Source of the DNA: Gerris lacustris
Lineage: Eukaryota > Arthropoda > Insecta > Hemiptera > Gerridae
Length of the DNA stretch: 64,000 bases
Assembly (NCBI GenBank): GCA_951217055.1
Contig: OX578282.1
Location: 48,294,329 to 48,358,328, forward strand
Reading direction: 5' to 3'
Shown piece after piece: positions 52,590 through 62,914 of this stretch. A program made the translations under genes and the position numbers. A model generated the notes under the pieces. It did no database searches and was not told the origin of the DNA. It saw only the letters and a list, made by a program, of their open reading frames with translations. Position 1 is the stretch's first letter. The number at the start of each line of letters is the position of its first letter.

Positions 52590-53273
52590 GAAACTTAAGT
52601 TCAAGAAACAGTTTATTTTATGTTCTCTCCTACATATTAATATAATATAATTATATAAAATATGTCTTTTATAATTATGAGTTTAAATCGTCCCTAGAAG
52701 AAGCATGTAACTCAATTTTACTCATATATCAAATCAATTTGCTCCACTTGTATACTATGTTCATTGTCTTAAGTCAGCCCCAGCCGAGGGCCCTCGGCAG
52801 AGGCACCCACACAATTTAGTATAAATTAGTAGAAAATTTACTAATTAGGCAGAGGAAGGGATGAGGCCTTCAAGTAAGGTTCCAACCGAGCTCCACTACC
52901 CTACTAACAATCTTGTAAATCTTTGCTGTTTTTTGTTATATTGTAATAACATTATTTAAATGGAAGTAACGTAACATAACATTACAGGGAACGGAAGCGG
53001 AATCCGAGAACGGCAATGGAAACGAAGAACAGAACTGAATTGATAACGCATCGTAATGAAAAGTTATAGTTATAATATAACGCTTCATACGAAACTTAAG
53101 TTCTAGAAACAGTTTATTTTATGTTCTCTCCCACATATTAATGTAATATTATTATATAAAAATATGTCTTTTATAATTAAGAGTTTAAATCGTACCTAGA
53201 AGAAGCACGTAACTCAATTTTACTCATATATCAAATCAATTTATACTATGTACACTTGTATACTATGTTCATT
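52590..53273. repeat. Direct repeats of about 180 bp flanking the start of block C
   Basis: GAAACTTAAGTTC... to ...TATACTATGTTCATT occurs at 52590-52765 and 53091-53273 with a few differences. Between the copies are about 220 bases of block-B-like sequence and about 100 unique bases. Confidence 0.8.
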
Positions 53274-53529
53274 GAAATGAGGATTTGTTGGTTCCTAAAT
53301 AAAGGAGACAGAAACCTAATTTAAGTAATGCATATTACATAAATCATTTATTAAATACGCAACATACATATTTCTAAACAAGAGTTCACAACGCCGCCAC
53401 AGTCAGATAACTTCTCAAAGAAACATAATTTCAATTAATAAAATATTTTCTTAATACATTAGCGAATAATGAAGAAAAAATATGAAAACAATATTTATAT
53501 ATTATAATGTATATAATACTACGTTTATA

Positions 53530-53690
53530 TACCAATTCGGTTAGCGCTTCTGCCTGCTGTATCAAAGGTCCGGTGGACCGAGACGCGTCCAAGTAATAGA
53601 TTTTTACAGGTAAATCAACTGCCAACTTAGGCCGGCAGATGATTCACCTGTAAAAAAATCTATCACAAAGACGTGTCTCGAAACACAAAC
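53530..53690. repeat. tRNA-like head and inverted repeat
   Basis: AATTCGGTTAGCGCTTCTGCC is A-box-like. From 53579 an inverted repeat follows: GAGACGCGTC and GATTTTTACAGG pair with CCTGTAAAAAAATC and GACGTGTCTC around an AACTTAGGCC loop. It may be a small MITE or a SINE piece; it lies in the part of block C with no block B match. Confidence 0.5.
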
Positions 53691-54520
53691 TTTGTTACAC
53701 GATTTCGTTTCATCTAAGCCAATTTACTCTACTACACCTAAAGAAGTTTCACTTTAATTAAAAGTCTAAGGGGAACTTAATCGTAGAATTCCATCCAAAC
53801 CTCAAAATCGTATTTTTACGTCGCCACATATCTCTCTTGTTGTTTCATCGTTTTAATCAGTGTCTGTGGTCACTTAAGCGGTTTGGTTAATTCGAGTATA
53901 TTCGGTTTTTGGTTAATGTATGTACATGTACAGTACAGGTATATTAATATAATCTACACGAAGTAATGTACAGTATATTGTGTCAACTGACATATTGTCA
54001 GATATGATTTATATTTAAATATTGTAATGATACAGCTTAGTCTGAGACTAACCCTAAATATGATACATTTATTCTTAAGATAGATCAGTTACCTTTACAT
54101 TTCACTGTCATGAAAGCTGTCTAACATTGACATCTAACACCTAACTCTATATAATTCTATACTAAGCATCGGTATATTATCTGTGGCCCATTATTCCTAG
54201 AAATTTCTGTTCTTGTATTATGTCTTAATCTTAATAGTGTGTCTATTGTCCATTGTCCGTTTGCAGTTTCCTTTGTTCCTTGCTTGCAATGATGAACCGT
54301 CACCGTACCCACATTGTGTTCAGTTGTCAGGGATCAGTCAAACAATGGATCACTTATTTTTATTATTGTTTCAGATAGATATTATGGAACTTTTTTAGAT
54401 TGTTACTCACCTAGGATTTTTTTTAGAATATAAACGACTTTGACTAAATAACTATTAAGACAAAGGGATGTTTTGTCCAATGTTCTTTGGGACAAAGGAA
54501 TATCCCACTTCTGTTTTACC

Positions 54521-56280
54521 AGGGGAGTAACAATCTAAAGAAGTGCCGATTTTATTTTATATGACAATAGACGGGCCATTAATTATGTGAATTTAATGTT
54601 CTAGCGCTATCAAATAATGAAGGTTTATTATGTTGTCAATTATTTTTTTTATAAAACATTACGATTGTAAAAGGCCGCCACAATCCGACTAAATAATTCA
54701 CATAGTAGATGAAGGATTCATAATGTTATGTGGGTTGGATATAATTTATCTGCTACTTTTATTAATCGCTGAATAAATACATGTAACAGCATTTCAATTT
54801 TCATCGTGGATAAGAACTTTCATTATATTAGAAAAAATATAAACGAAACAAGCTGTAACAAGTTATTCATAGAGTCCGTCAAATATCGACTGTTGGGATC
54901 CACGCTAAACGGTTCGGCTAAATTTTACTGTAAGCAAACCATCATAAACATAAAGATAACAAGCATAACAATAATGACACAAATGAACATAACTTAAGCC
55001 CTGGTTTAAACTGAAATACCAAGGAATATAAAAAATTGTATAAGCAGAAAACGTTGCTTACCAACCATATTATTTGTTTCAATAACATAAATAATAATCG
55101 CAAATCGACTCCATTCCGAAGTTTCAAAATCATAATAAAGCGTTAAACCTTTAAATCGTTTTATCACATCTCTTAAATTTGAAGAGTAAAGAAAGTTTTA
55201 TAAAAAAAATTAAATTTAATTCTTTGTGTAGGTACATGAAGGTTTTTCTGTTATTTAGTCTGAGCCCTAAGGGACAGAAGACTGTAGAAAATGAAAGACT
55301 AGTGTTCCCTCTGAAATTTTCCACTATGAGCCTTATCCCATGTACTTCTTAATGTTTATAATTCTCGAACCAGCAGTCTCCACTCCATATTAACTACCTT
55401 GTCTGGCTCGATCCGAATAAAAAAAAATATTTGAAATTTTATTTTATTCTAATTGGAAAATCAAAGATAAATAATAATTTAAAAAAAATTGATTCACACA
55501 TAACAAGATAAAAATATAGTGTATTGTCAACTGAATAAAATATATCTCTGTCATTTCCCATAGGAATTACTATTGGTTTTGTATTGCGAAATAACACTGT
55601 TAAATATATAATGGAGTTGTTAGTACTACTAATTAAGTATGGAGTAAATATAAGTAATTGCTCTACCTTTATATAAAATACTAAATAATTACTACTACTT
55701 ACAGTACTACTAAGTATTACAGTAGAGTATAACTAAGTCAATTCAATCTAAAATTTATCCTATATCAACTTTTAGCAACACAATATATCTTCTTTCTGCT
55801 CCTTTATAATACTACCAATCAATAAGTAAATTTTTTTTTTCTAGCCAAAGAAAAAAGTGGTCTTGGGTTTGGTTCAAAAGTCATAAGTTTCTATCATAAT
55901 GTATACAACATTGTTCATGTTCATATTGTTTTCTTTGATAGTATTTTTCCATAATTAGCACTGATAATGGCAGTTAAGGCCAGAAGATGGTATTATAAAT
56001 TAAGGAAGTTCTATTACATTAGGTCACACCCCTCGGTATATATTATATTATAAAATACAAAAAGGAAGCTATTTTATGTATATAATATTGTTTACTACCT
56101 CAAAACACCCAAATCCAAACACACCTAGCAGGGGAGATTCTACAATCATGTATTTAAAGTAAACACTTAATAATCTTGAAAAGATTTTAAATAACTTTAT
56201 ATTAACAGAACTTTATCCTAATCAAGGCGCATTGTGTCTTCTAAACTTTAAGTCACAAACCATTGGAATTATTATTAAAT
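54521..56280. other. No gene; 3' flank of intact gene 2 with two extra segments
   Basis: Aligned with 40911-41880 except for 54821-55327 and 55459-55764. Neither extra segment shows clear terminal repeats or a target duplication. Confidence 0.6.
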
Positions 56281-56308
56281 ACAAGTATGCAAAAAGTTTA
56301 GTTAATCA

Positions 56309-56314
56309 TTTATT
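56309..56314 (-). promoter_or_regulatory. Polyadenylation signal AATAAA of gene 2
   Basis: Same position and context as in gene 1, with three extra bases between stop and signal. Confidence 0.7.
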
Positions 56315-56341
56315 TCAGTGGATGATATTTCATAACATTAT

Positions 56342-56872
56342 TTATTTGCCATAGTTGGCGCTGAATCCAGCATTGACACCTTGACCAGCGAGACCAGCTC
56401 CGGCGTTGAGTCCCTGACCAGCAAGACCAGAGGCAGCACCAAGACCCTGACCGGCAAGACCAGAGGCAGCACCGAGTCCTTGTCCGGCAAGTCCATAGGC
56501 AGCACCAAGACCTTGTCCGGCAAGACCGCCCAAAGCTCCAAGACCCTGTCCAGCAAGACCACTCAAAGCTCCAAGACCTTGTCCGGCAAAACCGAAAGCA
56601 GAACCGAGACCTTGTCCAGCCAGTCCGGAAGCAGCACCAAGTCCTTGTCCAGCAAGACCAAAGGCAGAACCCATACCTTGTCCAGCCAGACCGGAAGCAG
56701 CGCCAAGACCTTGATTAGCGAGTCCGGAAGCAGAGTTTACTGCACCACTAGCGTCGACTCCAGCGCTGAAGCCAGCATTGGCGCCTCCACCGTTGAAAGA
56801 TCCACCGGCGGAGAAACTTTGGCAGTTAGCTCCAACAACGGCGACGGCAAGGATAGCAAGGAAGGCCTTCAT
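56342..56872 (-). CDS. Secreted 11-residue-repeat Gly/Ala-rich protein, gene 2
   Basis: Encodes exactly the same 176 residues as gene 1: signal peptide MKAFLAILAVAVVGANCQ, Gly/Ser-rich stretch, VDASGAVNSAS linker, eleven GLAGQGLGAAS-type repeats, SANYGK end. I count three nucleotide differences between the two frames, all synonymous (in the codons for A of AVAVVG, and for A and G in repeats). The flanks carry indels and more substitutions. That pattern means purifying selection on the protein or gene conversion confined to the exon. Start, acceptor, intron, short leader exon and TATA box correspond to gene 1. The intron is longer because of a poly(A)-tailed insertion. The product is presumably extracellular and structural or defensive; no family is recognised. 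Confidence 0.9.
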   Translation of the reverse strand: MKAFLAILAVAVVGANCQSFSAGGSFNGGGANAGFSAGVDASGAVNSASGLANQGLGAASGLAGQGMGSAFGLAGQGLGAASGLAGQGLGSAFGFAGQGLGALSGLAGQGLGALGGLAGQGLGAAYGLAGQGLGAASGLAGQGLGAASGLAGQGLNAGAGLAGQGVNAGFSANYGK

Positions 56873-57012
56873 GGTTATTTCTAAAATAAAAATTTAAAAA
56901 AAGTAATATTTTCTTTTGATTCATGTCTGAAAAATGATATATATATTTAAAACAGTTACCTATTTGATATGAGAATGGAGTCTAACCTTTTATGAATAAT
57001 CTTAAAAGAGCC

Positions 57013-57220
57013 GTTTGTTAAATACTTAACAAACTGTGTAAACTCTCTCTCCACAGCTCAGGACTCCATGTTCTCTAGTGGAGAGATAACCTAATGTAGT
57101 ATTAAATTGTTAAATCAGCAAAAAAGATAACTCGATGTAATGAAATATTATTATGTATTAATATGTTGTATTTTTTCTTATTCAATAAAGGTAAATTAAA
57201 TCCAAAAAAAAAAAAAAAAA
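57013..57220 (+). mobile_element. Poly(A)-tailed retroposon in the gene 2 intron
   Basis: Absent from gene 1, which shows the empty site AAAAGAGCCCAACAA. The insert ends in AATAAAG, a short spacer and 17 A residues, so it copied a polyadenylated RNA in plus orientation, antisense to the host gene. It opens with a perfect hairpin (GTTTGTTAA-ATAC-TTAACAAAC) and has a second CTCTCCAC/GTGGAGAG hairpin. The flanking duplication is at most AGCC. No Pol III boxes, no frame. Confidence 0.8.
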
Positions 57221-57372
57221 GCCCAACAATATTTTTCTTAATTGGCTCAGGTTAATGATGACTCCAAAAAAATTGTTGGTTTTTTTTGTTATTATTATCT
57301 TGAAGTTGTCTTTTAATTATGGGCTAGGTGTGTTTGCTTAGTTCGTTTAATTAATTAAAATGTTTATATTTT

Positions 57373-57660
57373 GCTTCCAAGCTTACCTAAGGTAACGGAA
57401 GCTATGTGATCGTTCTGAAGAAAGAACATTGCTTATGAAAAATTCAATAATTCCTACATGGATATTTGTTTCAGATATCAGTACCAAAATTGATACTTTT
57501 TAATAAATAAAAACAACTTTGACAGGTTTTTTTTTTATAAAGATGGAGGTACAGGAATTAAATAAATTAGAAAATATTGGGTTATGTAAATGCAAAACAT
57601 CAATAAAGTGTGCTGTAGGACGTGAGGAAGTTATGTGCCACACTAATTGCTAGACTATTT
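57373..57660 (-). repeat. Short F1 repeat inside the gene 2 intron
   Basis: Counterpart of 42757-43050; it entered before the B/C duplication. Confidence 0.65.
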
Positions 57661-57690
57661 GTTAATGGATTACTGTTGTATCTGGTTTAC

Positions 57691-57725
57691 CTGTGGTGAG
57701 TGTTGCTCTGGGCTGTGCTCAAACT
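57691..57725 (-). other. Non-coding exon 1 of gene 2 (inferred)
   Basis: 35 bases from the TATCAGTT initiator to the CACAG/GTAAAC donor, as in gene 1. Confidence 0.6.
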
Positions 57726-57758
57726 GATACTAGAACTGCGAGAAAATCTCTTTATATA
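57725..57758 (-). promoter_or_regulatory. Core promoter of gene 2: TATA box and initiator
   Basis: TATATAAAG (57750-57758, minus) about 33 bases upstream of the TCAGT initiator. Unchanged relative to gene 1. Confidence 0.7.
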
Positions 57759-58043
57759 ACTCTTTGATCAAATTAATTATGGTTTATTTAGGCAATTATT
57801 ATCCCAAAATGTCTATTATCAATGTAAATTCAATTTACAAATTTACAATGTAATTATCATTAATTACCCTTTACATGTTATAGCTTTAATAAATAATATA
57901 ATAACTAATGCGATATAAAATTTGTTTGAATTGATGTATTACCGATAATAGTTATATATGATTACTTTGTGTATATTACATAATTTCTATCGATCAAAGA
58001 AACCTCTGGCCAAAAGCTATTCTATTATGGAAACATTCTCTGA

Positions 58044-58062
58044 AAGGATATATATATAATAT

Positions 58063-58146
<84 letters not shown>
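58044..58146. repeat. (AT)n microsatellite, left of transposon
   Basis: The tract is split from 59012-59110 by the transposon; together they replace the short (GT)n at 43436-43500. Confidence 0.95.
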
Positions 58147-58149
<3 letters not shown>

Positions 58150-58530
58150 TAAAACCTGGATAAGGTGACCACCGAGGGGACCGACCAAAAGTGGTCACCT
58201 TAGGCAGGTGGTCAACATACCCAAAATAAGTTTAAAAAAATGCGCTCGTTCTTAGTTTTTCTATAATGTTACACACATAAGTTTATAGAAAAGAGTCAAA
58301 AAAATTGTAATTAGAGTAAAAAATAAAACCTTTCTGAAGTATGATTAGCTAATTTTTTACTATTTAGGCCAAAACGAGGTGAGACTTTTTTTTATAAAAA
58401 GTTGAAAAAAAACATGTGTAGAAACATGTATTGAATACGTGCAATTGTAAAATTAAAAATATTTCGAGGTAATTTACCCGCAAAATACACAATGCACGTA
58501 ATAACATTAATATAATAGTTACACCTTTAT

Positions 58531-58566
<36 letters not shown>

Positions 58567-59011
58567 GAGAAATGTAGTAATATTTATGGTTAACTCTAAG
58601 AACCAAGAAGAATTATTTCATTTTGCTAATTTCTTTGAATTAAAATCCTTCTAAATAGTTCTTATAAAACAGGAAGAAAGTAAAGTGGGTTTTATTCATA
58701 TTGCAACAACTAGTATATGAGTTCTAAGAAATTAAATTAAAACAAATGTTTTAAAATTATTATAGGTTTTCTAAAATATTATTATTATTATTATTTTTTC
58801 TTATCGTTTTTTTTACTTTGGTCACTTTAACCAAAATAAATTTCCTTCAAGGGACCAGAAGAAGGTGGTCACTGGTCAAAATAGGCAGATGGTCACAATA
58901 AGCAGAACAAAATTTACATAAAGTATTGAATTTCTGAAGGGACCATGAAAAAGTGGTCACATTGACCAGGTGGTCAATATACACGGGTGGTCACTTTAGC
59001 AGGTTTTACTG
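58147..59011. mobile_element. Non-autonomous TIR transposon with GTGGTCAC subterminal repeats
   Basis: 865 bases, ends CAGTAAAACCTG inverted at both termini with about 27 bases of imperfect TIR, flanked by TA within an (AT)n tract. Copies of GTGGTCAC or AGGTGGTCA cluster near both ends (three left, six right), spaced 15-25 bases. No transposase remains. The ends resemble pogo/Tigger-like Tc1/mariner elements. Confidence 0.75.
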
Positions 59012-59026
59012 TATATATATATATAT

Positions 59027-59093
<67 letters not shown>

Positions 59094-59110
59094 CATATAT
59101 ATGTGTGTGT
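59012..59110. repeat. (AT)n then (GT)n microsatellite, right of transposon
   Basis: About 90 bases of AT dinucleotides with two AACATAT interruptions, then GTGTGTGTGTG. Confidence 0.95.
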
Positions 59111-59279
59111 GTGTTGTGTGTATGTATATCTGTACTTAGTAGAACATAAACCTAAAAATGATAGAGAAGAAATTAATTAATGTCACTGAAAAATAATTTC
59201 CACCCTGAATGAGTCTTGATTAAAGCTAAATGTAGCATTTTTAAGATGAGAGGAGGGTAAAAAGAAAAAAGTTTAACCC

Positions 59280-59863
59280 TAAAGACCCAATCGAATTAGT
59301 TTTTCAATTAGCGTGGCACATAGCTTACTCACGTGTTTGAATGATTTATTGCTATTGCAACCTATGTTTGACAAATTTATTTAATTTTCCCCCATTTTTT
59401 TAAATCTGTCAAAATTGTTTTGATTTTTAACATTATTTAAATTATCAATTGAGGAAAATTTAAAGAGAGCAGACGGTTGAATCTGTGGTTTTCATTCGAC
59501 AAACAATCACTATTTTATACTAATTCGTATAAAAGAACTTTTGAAGTTATAGGTGTAAATAAATGTACATTTACTATGTGGAAAAGAAATAAATAGACGC
59601 AGAAGGTTTAAACTTTTATGGGACCAACAATGGGCTAATTATGACGTACCATCCAAATTTTAGTATACCCGTACCAGTAGTTTGTAAGATATGTTGATTC
59701 ACAAAAATTAAGCGACAATCCGACAGACAGTCACGGAACCAAAAATTATCCCTGCTGTCTGAAATGGATTTCCGCTTTAGAACTTTTGAAATCAGAGGTA
59801 TAAAACATTTTCGTTCTTTAGAACGATTACATAGCTTCCGTAACCTTCTTTAGCCTTGGAAGC
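59280..59863 (+). repeat. Dispersed repeat F1, complete copy
   Basis: Runs from AAAGACCCAATCGAATTAG to TTCTTTAGCCTTGGAAGC. The best-kept copy in the window, useful as a reference for the family. Confidence 0.7.
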
Positions 59864-60176
59864 TAAATTTGTTAAAAATCAAGTAGATGTTAATTTGTCA
59901 CTTAATAGGTTAATTATTTAAATATTACTCCAAATCCAAGTTGTCCCCTATCAAGTTATAAACTAATATCAACATAAGAAAAGCACAAGATACAGTTCTG
60001 GAAATCCAAGATTGAGGCCTATGCCCAAAGGTAGGCCAAGTTTCAATGTAAGAGTATCTTAAAATCATGTAGAATATAATACAAGATATAAACTGTTATA
60101 TAGGAAAGTGAAATAAAAATAACTACAATATGTATATTATTATTTGTATGACTGCATGTATGTATAAGTAGGCATG

Positions 60177-60177
<1 letters not shown>
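59864..60177. other. No gene seen
   Basis: AT-rich sequence between F1 and the next (AT)n tract; no features recognised. Confidence 0.5.
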
Positions 60178-60252
<75 letters not shown>

Positions 60253-60276
60253 TATATATATATATATATATATATA
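60178..60276. repeat. (AT)n microsatellite
   Basis: About 100 bases, directly adjoining the left end of the palindromic transposon. Confidence 0.97.
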
Positions 60277-62395
60277 CAGGGTGTCCCGGGTCAGGACCGA
60301 CAAACTTTGGGATATGATAGTACAGTTAATTTGGAGTAAAAAAAGTTCTATAAGCCATGGTCCTATTCTCATTTGTTTTCTAGCTATCTTATTTTTAACT
60401 TTTTTTTGTAAAACGTGACTTTGACTTAATAAATTGGCAATATCATTGGAAGTAATTAAGCTAGAATGATAAATGATATACCACCTGAAAGAGCATGAAA
60501 AACTCTTAAAGACAAATATCATTTCAGCTATTAAATTTCATTTTTAGTCACACGTTAATTCGTTAGAACTTGAAAATAATAAAATTTAATTAAAAAAAGA
60601 AAATGTTAGAGCTTGTATAACTACTGTATTGTATTAGATAACTATGGGTGCAAAACTCCTTAAAGTTGGCGCATTTACAAAGCTTCAAAACGATACTATT
60701 AAATTTAAAATATTGCATCTTAAAGTATCCGAAATAGTGATGAAATTCCAAAAAAACATGTCCTACTGTAAGCTGAGATAGGGTTGGGGGAATGGGAAGT
60801 GCCCTGAAAATGCAAACGTCGGGTGATTTGTTTTCTTTTTCTTTTAAGGTGCTCTAGTATAATAAAACGTTAAAGTCAGAGTTTAGTCATAGTACCCGTG
60901 TGGTACCAATCGTGGTACCAATGATATTACAGTCATTGTGAAGTCATAGGACCTGATGAATCTTATAATTATTAAGGGTGTAATAATTTATTTTTATTAC
61001 GATAATTAATTATTTTTATAATAATATTCTTTGTAACATAACTAAAATTGTACTGTATTAATTGAATTATCTTATTACTTTGTTAAAATAAATCATTAAA
61101 GATGAAATAGAAAAGTGTAATAATAAAATAAACCGACCTTTTTCATTTATAATTAACACTTCTGTAATTACTATAATAAATGTTCAAAATGGTGCCCTTC
61201 TTCATTCATACACATCCACAATTTTTAAGTCGAGATTTGCTGCATTTTATGGGAGTCGCTTTTTGGTCATCTATTTGATCCCCCCCCCCCAAACAGAAAT
61301 CTAAAGGTGCAATGTCTGGTGACCTGGGTGGCCAAGCAACCGGTACTCCTCTTCCAATGCCCTATTAGGGTAGTGTTGAATGCAGCAAATCTGTACTTAA
61401 AAAATGTCGGATGTATATTAATGAAGAAGGGCACCATTTTGAACATTTATTATAGTAATTGCAGAAGTGTTAATTATTGTAAGTAAAGAAGGTCGATTTA
61501 TTTTATTATTACACTTTTCTATTTTATTCTTTAATGATTTTATTCTTTAATGATTTTTTTTTTTTTTTTTTTTTTTAACTAAGTAATAAGAATTCAATTA
61601 ATACAGTAAAATTTTGGTTTAGTTACAAAGAACATTATTATAAAAATAATTAATTATCGTAATAATAATAAATTATTACACCCTTAATAATAAGATAAGA
61701 CCCCTTATAAGACGTTCATCAGGTCCTATGACTTCACAATGACTGTAGTATCATTGGTACCATGATTGGTACCACACGGGTACTATGACTAAACTCTGAC
61801 TTTAACGTTTTATTATACTAGAGCACCTTAAAAGAAAAAGAAAACAAATCACCCGACGTTTGCATTTTCAGGGCACTTCCCATTCCCCCAACCCTATCTC
61901 AGCTTACAGTAGGACATGTTTTTTTGGAATTTCATCACTATTTCGGATACTTCACGTTGCAATATTTTAAATTAAATAGTATCGTTTTGAAGCTTAGTAA
62001 ATGCGCCAACTTTAAGGAGTTTTGCACCCATAGTTATCTAATACAATACAGTAGTTATACAAGCTCTAACATTTTCTTATTTTAATTAAATTTTATTATT
62101 TTCAAGTTCTAACGAATTAACGTGTGACTAAAAATGAAATTTAATAGCTGAAATGATATTTGTCTTTTAGAGTTTTTCATGCTCTTTCAGGTGGTATATC
62201 ATTTATCATTCTAGCTTAATTACTTCCAATGATATTGCCAATTAATTAAGTCAAAGTCACGTTTTACAAAAAAAAGTTAAAAACAAGATAGCTAGAAAAC
62301 AAATGAGAATAGGACCATGGTTTATAGAACTTATTTTACTCCAAATTAACTGTACTATCACATCCCAAAGTTTGTCGGTCCTGACCCGGGACACC

Positions 62396-62398
<3 letters not shown>
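60277..62398. mobile_element. Hairpin-like Tc1/mariner-superfamily transposon derivative
   Basis: 2122 bases. The ends CAGGGTGTCCCGGGTCAGGA are inverted, and homology extends inward through arms of about 970-1020 bases with a few percent mismatch, leaving a centre of roughly 125 bases. TA flanks both sides, inside (TA)n. The centre encodes, on the minus strand, a transposase scrap (61283-61357). Structure suggests two head-to-head copies of an element cut at the same internal point. Confidence 0.85.
61283..61357 (-). pseudogene. Transposase fragment (IS630-Tc1-mariner DDE family)
   Basis: The minus strand reads WPPRSPDIAPLDFCL, the well-known motif around the third catalytic acidic residue in arthropod mariner-like transposases (usual form RSPDLTPLDFFLWG). 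It breaks off in a poly(G) run where FLWG should continue. Only about 25 residues remain, so no activity is possible. Confidence 0.7.

Positions 62399-62432
<34 letters not shown>
62399..62432. repeat. Short (TA)n tract between two elements
   Basis: 34 bases of TA separate the end of the palindromic element from the next CAGGGTGG end. Confidence 0.95.
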
Positions 62433-62435
<3 letters not shown>

Positions 62436-62914
62436 GGTGGTCCAAAAGTCTCCCCCCCCCCTTTAACTTTTGAACGGTTTGAGATAAATAAATGAAACTT
62501 GGGGGATCTCTACCATGCAAAGGGAAGTTTGTTTTCATGCAATCGCCCACTAGGGGCAACATCCCACTTTGCCCCCAGGCCACCCAATTTCATAATTTCA
62601 AATTGGAATGTATATTTTTGATAGCACATTTGGATTCTACGGTGAAAAATAATAATCTTTTACTTGCAACTATTTTTTCTCTATCCAATATTTTGCCCCC
62701 TGCGGGGGGGGGGGCAAAGATAGCAGAATAACCCTTCTGATAATACGTTGTAAAATCTAAACGGTTAGAGGTAATTAATAAAAATTAGGGAATCCATACC
62801 ATGTAAAGAAAAGTTTGTTTTTATGCAATCGTACAGTAGGGGCAACCACCACCCATTTTGCTCCCAGGCCACTAAACTTTAAAGTTTTACCTTCCTGTCT
62901 TCTTTAATTTTCCT
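62433..62914 (+). mobile_element. Mariner-like element, left end with internal repeat
   Basis: Starts CAGGGTGGTCCAAAAGTC after TA. An approximately 100-base segment with ACCATGCAAAGGGAAGTTTG is repeated, diverged, about 290 bases later (ACCATGTAAAGAAAAGTTTG). No right TIR found before unit D begins, so it is probably truncated. Poly(C) near 62451 and poly(G) near 62706. Confidence 0.5.

Larger units (their letters stand above)
56881..57690 (-). other. Intron 1 of gene 2 (5' UTR intron)
   Basis: Donor CACAG/GTAAAC at 57690 and acceptor TTTTATTTTAG ending at 56881. About 810 bases, roughly 210 longer than in gene 1 owing to the retroposon at 57013-57220. Confidence 0.65.
52764..59755. repeat. 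Segmental duplication, block C (third copy)
   Basis: Homologous to 40690-44107 in block B, including the intact gene, promoter, intron and 3' flank. It is longer because of segments absent from B: 52985-54520, 54821-55327, 55459-55764, 57013-57220 and the transposon 58147-59011. Substitutions are scattered at a few percent outside the gene, so this copy is older than the A/B one. Confidence 0.9.
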
